NCBI GenBank assembly: GCA_964536075.1 | Contig: CAZHWO010000026.1 | Span: 1-11,043, forward strand | Reading direction: 5' to 3' | Origin: JAAZHK01 sp964536075 | Lineage (GTDB): Bacteria > Bacillota_I > Bacilli_A > RF39 > UBA660 | DNA length: 11,043 nt | Shown here: one piece after another, positions 1 through 4,988 of the stretch | Numbering within the stretch: the stretch's first letter is position 1 | How the letters are laid out: the number at the start of each line of letters is the position of its first letter | The notes under the pieces: generated by a model | What the model saw: only the letters and a program-made list of their open reading frames with translations | What the model was told of the DNA's origin: nothing | The model's database searches: none | Translations under genes and position numbers: made by a program

Positions 1-30
1 TAACTTTATGTAATGAAGTATTAATATATG

Positions 31-54
31 AAAAAAAATCACTAAAAGTGATTT
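31..54 (-). terminator. Rho-independent terminator of the 53-544 gene
   Basis: Read on the minus strand, an 8-bp perfect stem (AAATCACT / AGTGATTT, + strand arms 36-43 and 47-54) with a 3-nt loop is followed by a run of eight T. The hairpin overlaps the TAA stop codon of the upstream gene (53-55), a habit shared by other terminators in this window. Confidence 0.85.
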
Positions 55-544
55 AATATTGATTTCCTTTGTAACTTTCTTGTATTTGATCAATTACACC
101 AGCAATTCTTTGATCAGATAAATAATTATTCAGTCTATCTTTACTTGTATAAGGATCGCGATAACGTTCATAAAGAAAGGAAGACGCAACTGCTACGCAC
201 ATACCTTCATTTGTTCTTAAGGTATTCTTAACTCCTTCTATATCTCCATGGGCTAATCTAGATGATAATCGAATCATTATTCCACTCTCAGATTTTTCAC
301 TTAAATCTCGAGCTTCCCCTCGATGATAAAGATCACTTACCATAATATGACATAACAAAGCCTCTTCAATCTTTTTAATGGGTATTTGTGAGAATGGTTC
401 TCTTAGTGTTCTAGTCATACCCTCATATGAATCTCTTGTTACAGTATAAGCTAAAGCTCCAGCAAATTGATTAGTACCTTTATACTTTGTTTGCTCCATA
501 GCCTGATAAAACATGTCAAGATTATCTAAAGTTTCTTTAACCAT
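53..544 (-). CDS. Hypothetical protein, 163 aa, helical, no recognised family
   Basis: I do not recognise this protein. It starts at ATG (542-544) behind an AGGTGA ribosome binding site 6 nt upstream, and its stop lies inside a terminator hairpin, so the gene looks intact. The product is soluble-looking: no signal peptide and no hydrophobic segment long enough for a membrane span. It is mixed in charge and probably mostly helical, with a cluster of Arg residues in the first half (TVTRDSYEGMTRTLREPF). There are two Cys residues and no metal-binding pattern. It has its own promoter just inside the end of the SpoVIF-like gene, so it is probably a separate unit, though readthrough from the spore gene is possible. 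A sporulation link is suggested only by that neighbour and is unproven. Confidence 0.75.
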   Translation of the reverse strand: MVKETLDNLDMFYQAMEQTKYKGTNQFAGALAYTVTRDSYEGMTRTLREPFSQIPIKKIEEALLCHIMVSDLYHRGEARDLSEKSESGIMIRLSSRLAHGDIEGVKNTLRTNEGMCVAVASSFLYERYRDPYTSKDRLNNYLSDQRIAGVIDQIQESYKGNQY

Positions 545-587
545 AATATATCACCTAGTTTAATTGTATAATAAATATCTTTAAAAG

Positions 588-616
588 TATATATATTTAA
601 CTTTTGTATTTGTCAA
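588..616 (-). promoter_or_regulatory. Sigma-A-type promoter of the 53-544 gene
   Basis: On the minus strand a perfect TTGACA (-35, + strand 611-616) is followed by a 17-nt spacer and TATATA (-10, 588-593). The leader to the start codon would be about 35 nt. The -35 overlaps an imperfect palindrome (609-627) and lies just beyond the stop codon of the upstream gene (623-625). Confidence 0.6.
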
Positions 617-627
617 CAGTTGTCAAA
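609..627. repeat. Imperfect palindrome / doubled TTGACA over the -35 box
   Basis: Arms TTTGTCAAC and GTTGTCAAA flank a central A and match as an inverted repeat in 8 of 9 positions. The same bases read as two TTGACA hexamers 10 bp apart (one helical turn) on the minus strand. It sits on the -35 of the 53-544 promoter, where a repressor or activator site would be expected. It also overlaps the last codons of the SpoVIF-like gene. Function is inferred only. Confidence 0.4.
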
Positions 628-862
628 GCATTCGATCTAGATTATTGGGTACTTTATCATTTAAAATAGCGTTAACTATTTTATCTTCTTTTTCTTTAGA
701 TACTTCTTTACCAGCTATTTCTGATATTTCTTTAACAACATCACGTAAAATCTGTTCATCCTTCATATCAGATTTTTGTATTTTACTAGCTAAGGAAAGA
801 ATAGTATCCTTACTAACTTTTGTCTTATTTTCCACTTTTTTAAAAAAAGAATCACTTATCAT
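623..862 (-). CDS. SpoVIF-like sporulation protein (stage VI sporulation protein F family)
   Basis: A 79-residue charged helical protein. The opening SFFKKVENKTKVSKDTILSL, a middle block with DEQILRDVVKEISEIAGK, and an end with KEKEDKIVNAILNDK match my memory of the SpoVIF family (B. subtilis YjcC). That small protein acts late in the mother cell and affects spore coat assembly and late gene expression. No membrane segment is present. The start is ATG at 860-862 with a perfect AGGAGGT 8 nt upstream. That binding site lies within the 3' arm of the hairpin following der. The gene follows der by 45 nt, and I see no clear sporulation-sigma promoter between them. It could therefore depend on der readthrough or on a promoter inside der. 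The assignment rests on pattern similarity of a short protein. Confidence 0.72.
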   Translation of the reverse strand: MISDSFFKKVENKTKVSKDTILSLASKIQKSDMKDEQILRDVVKEISEIAGKEVSKEKEDKIVNAILNDKVPNNLDRML

Positions 863-865
863 TAT

Positions 866-903
866 AAAAAACCTCCTACATAATTATATGTAAAAGGTTT
901 TTT
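866..903 (-). terminator. Hairpin after der that contains the next gene's ribosome binding site
   Basis: Outer arms AAAAAACCT (866-874) and AGGTTTTTT (895-903) pair over 9 bp. A 3x3 internal loop separates them from an inner 5-bp stem (878-882 / 887-891) with a 4-nt loop. On the minus strand the second outer arm ends in a T tract, as in a rho-independent terminator of der. The AGGAGG of the SpoVIF-like gene (871-877) lies partly in that arm and the internal loop, so the structure could also control translation. Confidence 0.6.
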
Positions 904-907
904 TTGG

Positions 908-2215
908 TTATTCCTCACCGGATCTATTCTTAAATTGTATCTCAATAGGTGTTCCCTCAAAATCAAAATTAGCTCTTAGTTGATTTTCTAAATATCGTTT
1001 ATAGGAAAAGTGAACTAATCCTTTATTGTTAACATGAAAGGTAAATTTAGGAGGTTTCACACCCGATTGATTAACAAAATATATTTTAAGTCGTTTACCT
1101 TTATATGATGGTGGTAAATTTAACTGGTAGGCATCATTAATAACATTATTTAAAACACTCGTTTTAATTTCGCGAGTAATATTCTCGCGAACTTTTAAAA
1201 CACTAGGCATTAAAGTATGAATTCTTTTTTTAGTTAAGGCTGAGAGAAAAACAATCGGAGCATAAGTCGCAAATTGAAATTCACTACGAATTAATTTGGT
1301 ATATTCAGCTAAACTTTTATCAGCAACTAAGTCCCACTTATTAACAACAATAATTAAACCTTTGCCTTTTTCAAGAGCATAGCCAGCAATATGTTTATCG
1401 TGTTCAATAATGCCTTCTTTTCCATCGATAACCAACAGGCAGATATCACTTCTTTCAATGGATCTAACACTGCGAATGGAACTATACTTTTCAATGGTTT
1501 CTAATATTTTCCCTTTTTTACGCATACCAGCAGTATCAATTAAAACAAATTCCTCGCCATCATATTTAAAAGAGGTATCAATCGCATCTCTAGTTGTTCC
1601 TGCTACTTCACTGACAATAACTCTTTCTTCATTTAAAAGAGCATTGATAAGACTACTTTTACCAACATTAGGTCTTCCAATAATGGATATTTTTAAGCGT
1701 TCATCAAGTATATTTTCTATAGGATGAAAATTTTCAGTAATTAATTCTAGCAATTCGACAATACCTTGATTATGTTCTCCGCTAATAGCTATGTATTCAT
1801 CAAAACCCAGTTCATAAAAATCATAAATATTTTCTTTAGTTTGTTTATTATCTATTTTATTAATGGCAACAACAGTCTTTTTATGAGCTTTCATAAGCAT
1901 ATCTCTAACTACTCGATCATTGGCAGTTATACCTTCTTTACCATCAACAATAAAAACGACTACATCGGCTTCATCGATAGCAATTTCCACCTGAATCTTA
2001 ATCTCATTAGTAAATAAATCTTTGGAAATATCAATACCACCAGTATCAATAAGATTAAAATTATAGTCTTGATATTGAACATTACTATAAATACGGTCGC
2101 GTGTAACACCTGGAATATCCTCAATAATAGAAATCTTTTTACCAGCTAGACGATTAAAAATAGTACTCTTTCCAACATTAGGTCGACCTACTAACGCTAC
2201 AGTAGGTATTTTCAT
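908..2215 (-). CDS. der: Ribosome-assembly GTPase Der (EngA)
   Basis: Der is an essential double GTPase that binds and helps mature the 50S ribosomal subunit. The 435-residue product has the diagnostic layout of two G domains in tandem and a C-terminal KH-like domain. G domain 1 has GRPNVGKS at 10-17, DTGG at 57-60 and NKID at 119-122. G domain 2 has GRPNVGKS at 180-187, DTAG at 227-230 and NKWD at 292-295. The KH-like part runs from about 350 to the end. The length equals the usual 435-440. An upstream in-frame ATG at 2275 is rejected because the family starts at MKIPTVALVG, and the chosen ATG (2213-2215) has GAGGTGA about 5 nt upstream and an extended -10 promoter between the two starts. 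A terminator hairpin begins 5 nt past the stop. Confidence 0.98.
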   Translation of the reverse strand: MKIPTVALVGRPNVGKSTIFNRLAGKKISIIEDIPGVTRDRIYSNVQYQDYNFNLIDTGGIDISKDLFTNEIKIQVEIAIDEADVVVFIVDGKEGITANDRVVRDMLMKAHKKTVVAINKIDNKQTKENIYDFYELGFDEYIAISGEHNQGIVELLELITENFHPIENILDERLKISIIGRPNVGKSSLINALLNEERVIVSEVAGTTRDAIDTSFKYDGEEFVLIDTAGMRKKGKILETIEKYSSIRSVRSIERSDICLLVIDGKEGIIEHDKHIAGYALEKGKGLIIVVNKWDLVADKSLAEYTKLIRSEFQFATYAPIVFLSALTKKRIHTLMPSVLKVRENITREIKTSVLNNVINDAYQLNLPPSYKGKRLKIYFVNQSGVKPPKFTFHVNNKGLVHFSYKRYLENQLRANFDFEGTPIEIQFKNRSGEE

Positions 2216-2236
2216 ATGATCACCTCGGCTAATGGT

Positions 2237-2265
2237 ATTATAGCATATAATTAAAAAAATGAGTA
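2237..2265 (-). promoter_or_regulatory. Extended -10 promoter of der
   Basis: On the minus strand TGCTATAAT (2237-2245) is a perfect extended -10. The -35 position, after a 17-nt spacer, holds only a weak TACTCA (2260-2265), as often found with TGn motifs. The start codon is about 22 nt below the -10. The promoter lies between the toxin terminator and der, so der is insulated from the accessory genes. Confidence 0.65.
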
Positions 2266-2290
2266 GATATAACACTTTACAGACTTTTTT

Positions 2291-2314
2291 ACAAAAAAAA
2301 GAGAATTTTTCTCT
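2291..2314 (-). terminator. Terminator after the type III toxin gene
   Basis: A 6-bp stem AGAGAA / TTCTCT with a 3-nt loop (2300-2305 and 2309-2314) is followed on the minus strand by a run of seven T. It lies 50 nt past the toxin stop codon and upstream of the der promoter. It closes the toxin-antitoxin unit. Confidence 0.7.
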
Positions 2315-2362
2315 AATTTTTACATCATTAAATATTTTATTAATTAAATACTACTTAAAAGA

Positions 2363-2839
2363 TTATATATTTATGAATAATTCTTCAAGCATAATTTCTT
2401 TTATTTTATCAATATCAGTGAAAAATAGATTTAACCCTTCTTCCTTCATTGATATCATGTATTTAAAGTCATCCAGTATTTCATCTTTTATTGAATCAAT
2501 AACTTTTAATGGTCTTCCATCAATCATATGTGGATGATCTATATATTTTTCAAGTATCGGAAAGGCATTTTGAAGTAATATAACTGAGTCTTTTCCAGCG
2601 ATCTTTTTAATTAAAATAGTTTTACATTGACCGTATTTTTGCACTTTTTTGTCAATTATCAATTGATATTTATCAGTTTTACTACTTAAAGGAATAAACC
2701 ATAATATATCCTTATCTTTTATTGTAAAATATGTAGGTCTAGAACGACCCACTTCATGATTTGCCATTAATCCTTTATCTTTTACCTTATCAAAAAAACT
2801 GTCTTTGATATGATAAATATATCCTGTCTTAATCTGCAT
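2363..2839 (-). CDS. cptN: Type III toxin-antitoxin endoribonuclease toxin, CptN-like (ToxN/AbiQ superfamily)
   Basis: Likely the protein toxin of an RNA-protein toxin-antitoxin pair: a sequence-specific endoRNase that cleaves mRNA and its own antitoxin precursor and is held inactive by the repeat RNA. The 158-residue product has RSRPTYFTI at 32-40 and WFIPLSSK at 47-54. The Pro-Leu-Ser-Ser-Lys stretch resembles the active-site Ser/Lys region described for ToxN. It continues with KTILIKKIAGKDSVILLQN (73-91) and a helical C-terminal half. The strongest support is context: 50-nt tandem repeats, then a terminator, then this gene, which is the type III order. The start is ATG 2837-2839 with GGGAG 8 nt upstream; the in-frame TTG at 2852-2854 overlaps that binding site and is rejected. 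No membrane or signal segment. CptIN is my best subfamily guess; TenpIN is an alternative. Confidence 0.85.
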   Translation of the reverse strand: MQIKTGYIYHIKDSFFDKVKDKGLMANHEVGRSRPTYFTIKDKDILWFIPLSSKTDKYQLIIDKKVQKYGQCKTILIKKIAGKDSVILLQNAFPILEKYIDHPHMIDGRPLKVIDSIKDEILDDFKYMISMKEEGLNLFFTDIDKIKEIMLEELFINI

Positions 2840-2870
2840 ACAATCAACTCCCAATACAATTCTAGCATAA

Positions 2871-2907
2871 CAAAAAAGAAAACTCTATCATATTAGATAA
2901 AGTTCTC
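2871..2907 (-). terminator. Leaky terminator between antitoxin RNA and toxin gene
   Basis: On the minus strand a 12-bp stem (+ strand arms 2878-2889 and 2896-2907) with two G-U pairs closes a 6-nt loop. It is followed by T residues broken by a single C (TTTTCTTTTTT). It ends 31 nt before the toxin start codon. In type III loci such a terminator lets most transcripts stop as antitoxin RNA and a minority read through into the toxin, setting the RNA excess. Confidence 0.85.
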
Positions 2908-3047
2908 AACATTTTCATCTAGAATAATTTATTGCTCGCACCATCTAGAAGCGATTAACATTTAACTACCGGAATAATTTATTGTTCGCACCATCCGGGA
3001 GCGATTAACATTTACTACTATTAGTCTATGCAATCTTTCTCAATTGC
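2908..3047 (-). ncRNA. cptI: Type III antitoxin RNA (two 50-nt pseudoknot repeats)
   Basis: The predicted transcript starts near 3046-3048, 7 nt below the -10. It opens with a small hairpin (GCAAT / ATTGC, + strand 3030-3047), then carries two tandem 50-nt repeats (3017-2968 and 2967-2918), and ends at the terminator (2907-2871). In RNA sense each repeat has AAAUGUUAAUCGC, then a loop, then GCGA, which gives a 4-bp stem. The loop contains UCUAGA (repeat 2) or CCGGA (repeat 1), and the repeat tail contains UCUAGA or UCCGG, its exact partner, so each unit forms an H-type pseudoknot. A third AAAUGUU follows at 2914-2908. Such RNAs wrap and inhibit the cognate toxin. The 5' end is inferred from the promoter only. 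Confidence 0.82.
2918..3017 (-). repeat. Two tandem 50-nt antitoxin repeats
   Basis: Units 3017-2968 and 2967-2918 have an exact 50-nt period. The blocks AATAATTTATTG, TCGCACCATC and GCGATTAACATTTA (+ strand) are identical. Differences cluster at the two pseudoknot-pairing segments, where they compensate each other, plus one site outside the stem (2935/2985) and the last three bases of the unit. Confidence 0.9.
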
Positions 3048-3053
3048 AAACAT

Positions 3054-3082
3054 AATATATCATATTTTTGAGAAAAAGTAAA
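3054..3082 (-). promoter_or_regulatory. Promoter of the type III toxin-antitoxin locus
   Basis: On the minus strand TTTACT (-35, 3077-3082) and TATATT (-10, 3054-3059) are separated by exactly 17 nt. They sit 37 nt upstream of the first repeat and 15 nt below the stop codon of the truncated RhuM gene. The good match fits the strong constitutive promoter expected for an antitoxin RNA. Confidence 0.75.
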
Positions 3083-3097
3083 TATTTTCTTAGTTTG

Positions 3098-3646
3098 TTA
3101 ATGTAATTTATTTTGAACTATTTTAAAAAAATTAATTGACTGTAACGCATCCGGATTATAATCAATACTTGTTGCATATAAGTCTAATACTTGCCTATAT
3201 AATACTTTTTCACTACTTCTAATATCCCGAATTTTATTTAAAAGATTTTTCCAGTATAATCCCCCGCCATTATTTTTTAAAAATTCATCATTAATTGTGA
3301 AGCCCTGAATTAAGTATTCTTTTAATCTCTCTGTAGCCCATTTTCTAAATTCTGTTCCTCTATCAGACTTCACCCTATATCCTACTGCTATTATCATATC
3401 TAAGTTATATATTTTTACATGTTTATCTGAATTTGCACTGTCGGAAAAACCGACAGTGCTTTCCTCAATCAGTTCCTTTTCCTTTAAAATATTATTGATA
3501 TGCTCTGTTATGGTACTTCTACCTTTGTCAAAAAGTTCTGCAATCTGATTTTGAGTAAGCCACACTGTATTATCTTCTAATTTCACTTCTATTTTTGCTT
3601 TGCCATCATTACTTTGATAAATTACTATCTCTGATCTATTTCCCAT
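3098..3646 (-). pseudogene. RhuM-family protein, 3'-truncated (182 of roughly 330 aa)
   Basis: RhuM-family proteins are found in genomic islands and near defence and mobile genes; their biochemical role is not settled. The visible part has the family's N-terminal DNA-binding-like segment VWLTQNQIAELFDKGRSTIT (28-47). It also has YNLDMIIAVGYRVKS and GTEFRKWATERLKEYLIQGF, then a middle region ending FFKIVQNKLH. In full-length members, as I recall them, that last motif continues directly into a C-terminal domain beginning near YA.HG.TAAE. Here it hits TAA at once, and no continuation is seen before the toxin-antitoxin promoter 15 nt further on. The 5' end is intact: ATG at 3644-3646 with a perfect AGGAGGT 4 nt upstream. 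It is probably a relic cut by the event that brought or rearranged the toxin-antitoxin cassette, though a short functional form cannot be excluded. Confidence 0.8.
3435..3459. repeat. Perfect 10-bp inverted repeat inside the RhuM gene
   Basis: Arms GCACTGTCGG (3435-3444) and CCGACAGTGC (3450-3459) flank five A. Six or seven G/C in each ten-base arm stand out in this AT-rich window. It encodes STVGFSDSA in the RhuM frame. There is no T tract after it on the minus strand, so it is not a standard terminator. Confidence 0.9.
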
Positions 3647-3695
3647 TACAACCTCCTAAATCTTTCTTTGATATAAAAGAACTTTATAAATATAT

Positions 3696-3704
3696 ATTAT
3701 CACA
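3696..3704 (-). promoter_or_regulatory. Possible extended -10 promoter of the RhuM gene
   Basis: On the minus strand TGTGATAAT reads as a TGn extended -10 with one mismatch, 50 nt upstream of the ATG; no matching -35 is visible. The rest of 3661-3798 is AT-rich and shows no gene or other clear signal. Confidence 0.25.
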
Positions 3705-3798
3705 ATTTGCTCTTTATTTTATGATATTAATTATTATAATTTCTAGATGCTGTGGTATTATAGCTGAATTTTATTGGTATTGGATGAACTTTCAGAAA

Positions 3799-3840
3799 CA
3801 AAAAAAACCTTATGAAATTGGCCATTGCTGATTTCATAAG
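3799..3840 (-). terminator. Strong terminator of the 3875-4336 gene
   Basis: A perfect 10-bp stem CTTATGAAAT / ATTTCATAAG (3809-3818 and 3831-3840) with a 12-nt loop is followed on the minus strand by G and eight T. It marks the upstream border of the accessory insert, separating the backbone genes from the RhuM gene. Confidence 0.85.
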
Positions 3841-3874
3841 AATTTACATTTATAGTTAAAATTATAACATATTT

Positions 3875-4336
3875 TTAAATAATTAAACGGAAAGATTGTT
3901 TAAATATATCTTCTAATTCTTGACCGTATATGATTTTGCCATGTTCAATAACGGATAGTAAATCTTTTTTATTTATTTCATCTATATTTACATAAAAAGT
4001 ATTTTTACTAAAATAGATTATTTTATATTTTTTAATAACGTCATAATCACTAGTGGCTAAAAAAAATTTACTATTTAAAAAAAGAATTATTTTTAAATCA
4101 ATACCATCGGTATCAAAACCTTCTATTTTTTTCATTTCAATAAAATTACCAATATTATTGTTATTATAAATAATTACTTTATAAAAACCACTTATTATTA
4201 TTTTATAAGCTTTCATTAAAGTAATGATAATTTTTTTAATATTTTCTCTAATAAGATCTTCATCTTCTTGCAAAGTTAACTTTTGATTATTTAAATATAT
4301 TAAATATTCATTTTTATCCACTACTTTAAGATTCAC
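3875..4336 (-). CDS. Hypothetical protein, 153 aa
   Basis: I do not recognise this protein. It begins at GTG (4334-4336) with AGGTGA four nt upstream; no ATG closer to that site is available. The product is rich in Ile, Lys, Asn and Tyr and alternates short hydrophobic strands (KIIISGFYKVIIY, DLKIILFLNSKFFLAT, KYKIIYFSKNTFYVNID) with turns, which suggests an alpha/beta protein. The longest hydrophobic stretch near residue 40 is too short and too interrupted by Lys for a confident membrane span. There is no Cys, no signal peptide and no nucleotide-binding loop. It follows ysxC by 55 nt but is separated by a terminator, has a possible promoter of its own and ends at a strong terminator. It is probably a backbone gene of this lineage rather than part of the accessory insert. 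Confidence 0.75.
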   Translation of the reverse strand: MNLKVVDKNEYLIYLNNQKLTLQEDEDLIRENIKKIIITLMKAYKIIISGFYKVIIYNNNNIGNFIEMKKIEGFDTDGIDLKIILFLNSKFFLATSDYDVIKKYKIIYFSKNTFYVNIDEINKKDLLSVIEHGKIIYGQELEDIFKQSFRLII

Positions 4337-4351
4337 GTTATCACCTAAAGT

Positions 4352-4379
4352 ATTTTATGAGTATCTCTTTTTTTGGCAA
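4352..4379 (-). promoter_or_regulatory. Possible promoter of the 3875-4336 gene
   Basis: On the minus strand TTGCCA (4374-4379), a 16-nt spacer and TAAAAT (4352-4357), each one mismatch from consensus. The leader would be only about 10 nt and start almost at the ribosome binding site. Confidence 0.35.
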
Positions 4380-4380
4380 T

Positions 4381-4403
4381 AAAAAGAAACATTAAAATGT
4401 TTC
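4381..4403 (-). terminator. Terminator of the ackA-nrnA-ysxC operon
   Basis: A 7-bp perfect stem GAAACAT / ATGTTTC (4386-4392 and 4397-4403) with a 4-nt loop is followed on the minus strand by TTTTTATT. The last codons and stop of ysxC (4392-4394) lie inside the hairpin. Confidence 0.75.
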
Positions 4404-4985
4404 AATAGTTAAATCTTCTATTTTTTTGAGAATTTGATCACGGCCTAATTTGGTTAAACTCGAGAATAAAACTAAATCATCGCCCATGACGAGATCAATA
4501 GTAGCCAGGATGGTTTTTAGGCATTTATCTTGTTTACTTTGACCAATTTTGTCAACTTTAGTAGCTACTAAAGTTACCGGCACATTATAGTATTTTAAAA
4601 AGTTATACATAAGAATATCATCTTCCGTTGGTTTATGGCGAAAATCAATCAGCATAAAAACTCTTTTTAGTTCGTTTCTTTTTTCTAGATATTCTTCAAT
4701 CATCATACCAAATTTCTTTTGTTGAGTATGATTAATAGCAGCATAACCATATCCAGGAGCATCAACTAAATAAAAATCTTTATTAACGTAATAGAAATTC
4801 AAGGTTTGTGTTTTACCTGGTCGAGCTGATATCCTGGCAATATTTTTGCGACCAACAATAGTATTAATAAAACTACTCTTGCCAACGTTGCTGCGACCAA
4901 CTAAAAGAAACTCCGGTTTTTCATTAGTCGGATATTGACTTCGTCTAACAGCACTTATAGACATTTCTACTTCATTGATTTTCAT
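4392..4985 (-). CDS. ysxC: Ribosome-assembly GTP-binding protein YsxC/EngB
   Basis: A small cytoplasmic GTPase required for late 50S subunit maturation, essential in many Bacillota. The 197-residue product has a single TRAFAC-class G domain: GRSNVGKS (G1) at 30-37, the family-typical RPGKTQTLNFY around 55-65, DAPGYGYA (G3) starting at 75, TKVDK (G4) in the last third and SSL (G5) close after it. Length is typical (about 195-200). The start is ATG 4983-4985, 3 nt after the nrnA stop. Its AAGGAG binding site is made from the last codons of nrnA, implying translational coupling. In B. subtilis this gene usually follows lonA; here it is the last gene of an ackA operon, so the grouping is local. 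With der in the same window, two 50S-assembly GTPases lie close together. Confidence 0.97.
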   Translation of the reverse strand: MKINEVEMSISAVRRSQYPTNEKPEFLLVGRSNVGKSSFINTIVGRKNIARISARPGKTQTLNFYYVNKDFYLVDAPGYGYAAINHTQQKKFGMMIEEYLEKRNELKRVFMLIDFRHKPTEDDILMYNFLKYYNVPVTLVATKVDKIGQSKQDKCLKTILATIDLVMGDDLVLFSSLTKLGRDQILKKIEDLTIETF

Positions 4986-4988
4986 ATT

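Noticed and set aside
2216..2275. Upstream ATG at 2275 extending der by 20 hydrophobic residues.
   Set aside because: The extension runs through an extended -10 promoter, has no binding site, and Der proteins begin at the G1 strand as seen from 2215.
645..2537. Several plus-strand frames opposite der, the SpoVIF-like gene and the toxin (645-893, 1410-1727, 1766-2017, 2259-2537).
   Set aside because: All are antisense shadows of well-supported minus-strand genes, with low-complexity hydrophobic products.
2840..2854. TTG start at 2854 for the toxin gene, giving 163 residues.
   Set aside because: The TTG overlaps the GGGAG ribosome binding site that serves the ATG at 2839, and the leading residues do not look like family sequence.
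2918..3017. The tandem repeats could be a minimal CRISPR array or mobile-element repeats.
   Set aside because: There is no spacer: units are directly adjacent with an exact 50-nt period, no cas gene is near, and promoter, terminator and toxin placement fit a type III antitoxin.
3595..3831. Plus-strand reading frame of 78 codons.
   Set aside because: It overlaps the start of the RhuM gene and a terminator hairpin, lacks a ribosome binding site and has no recognisable protein features.
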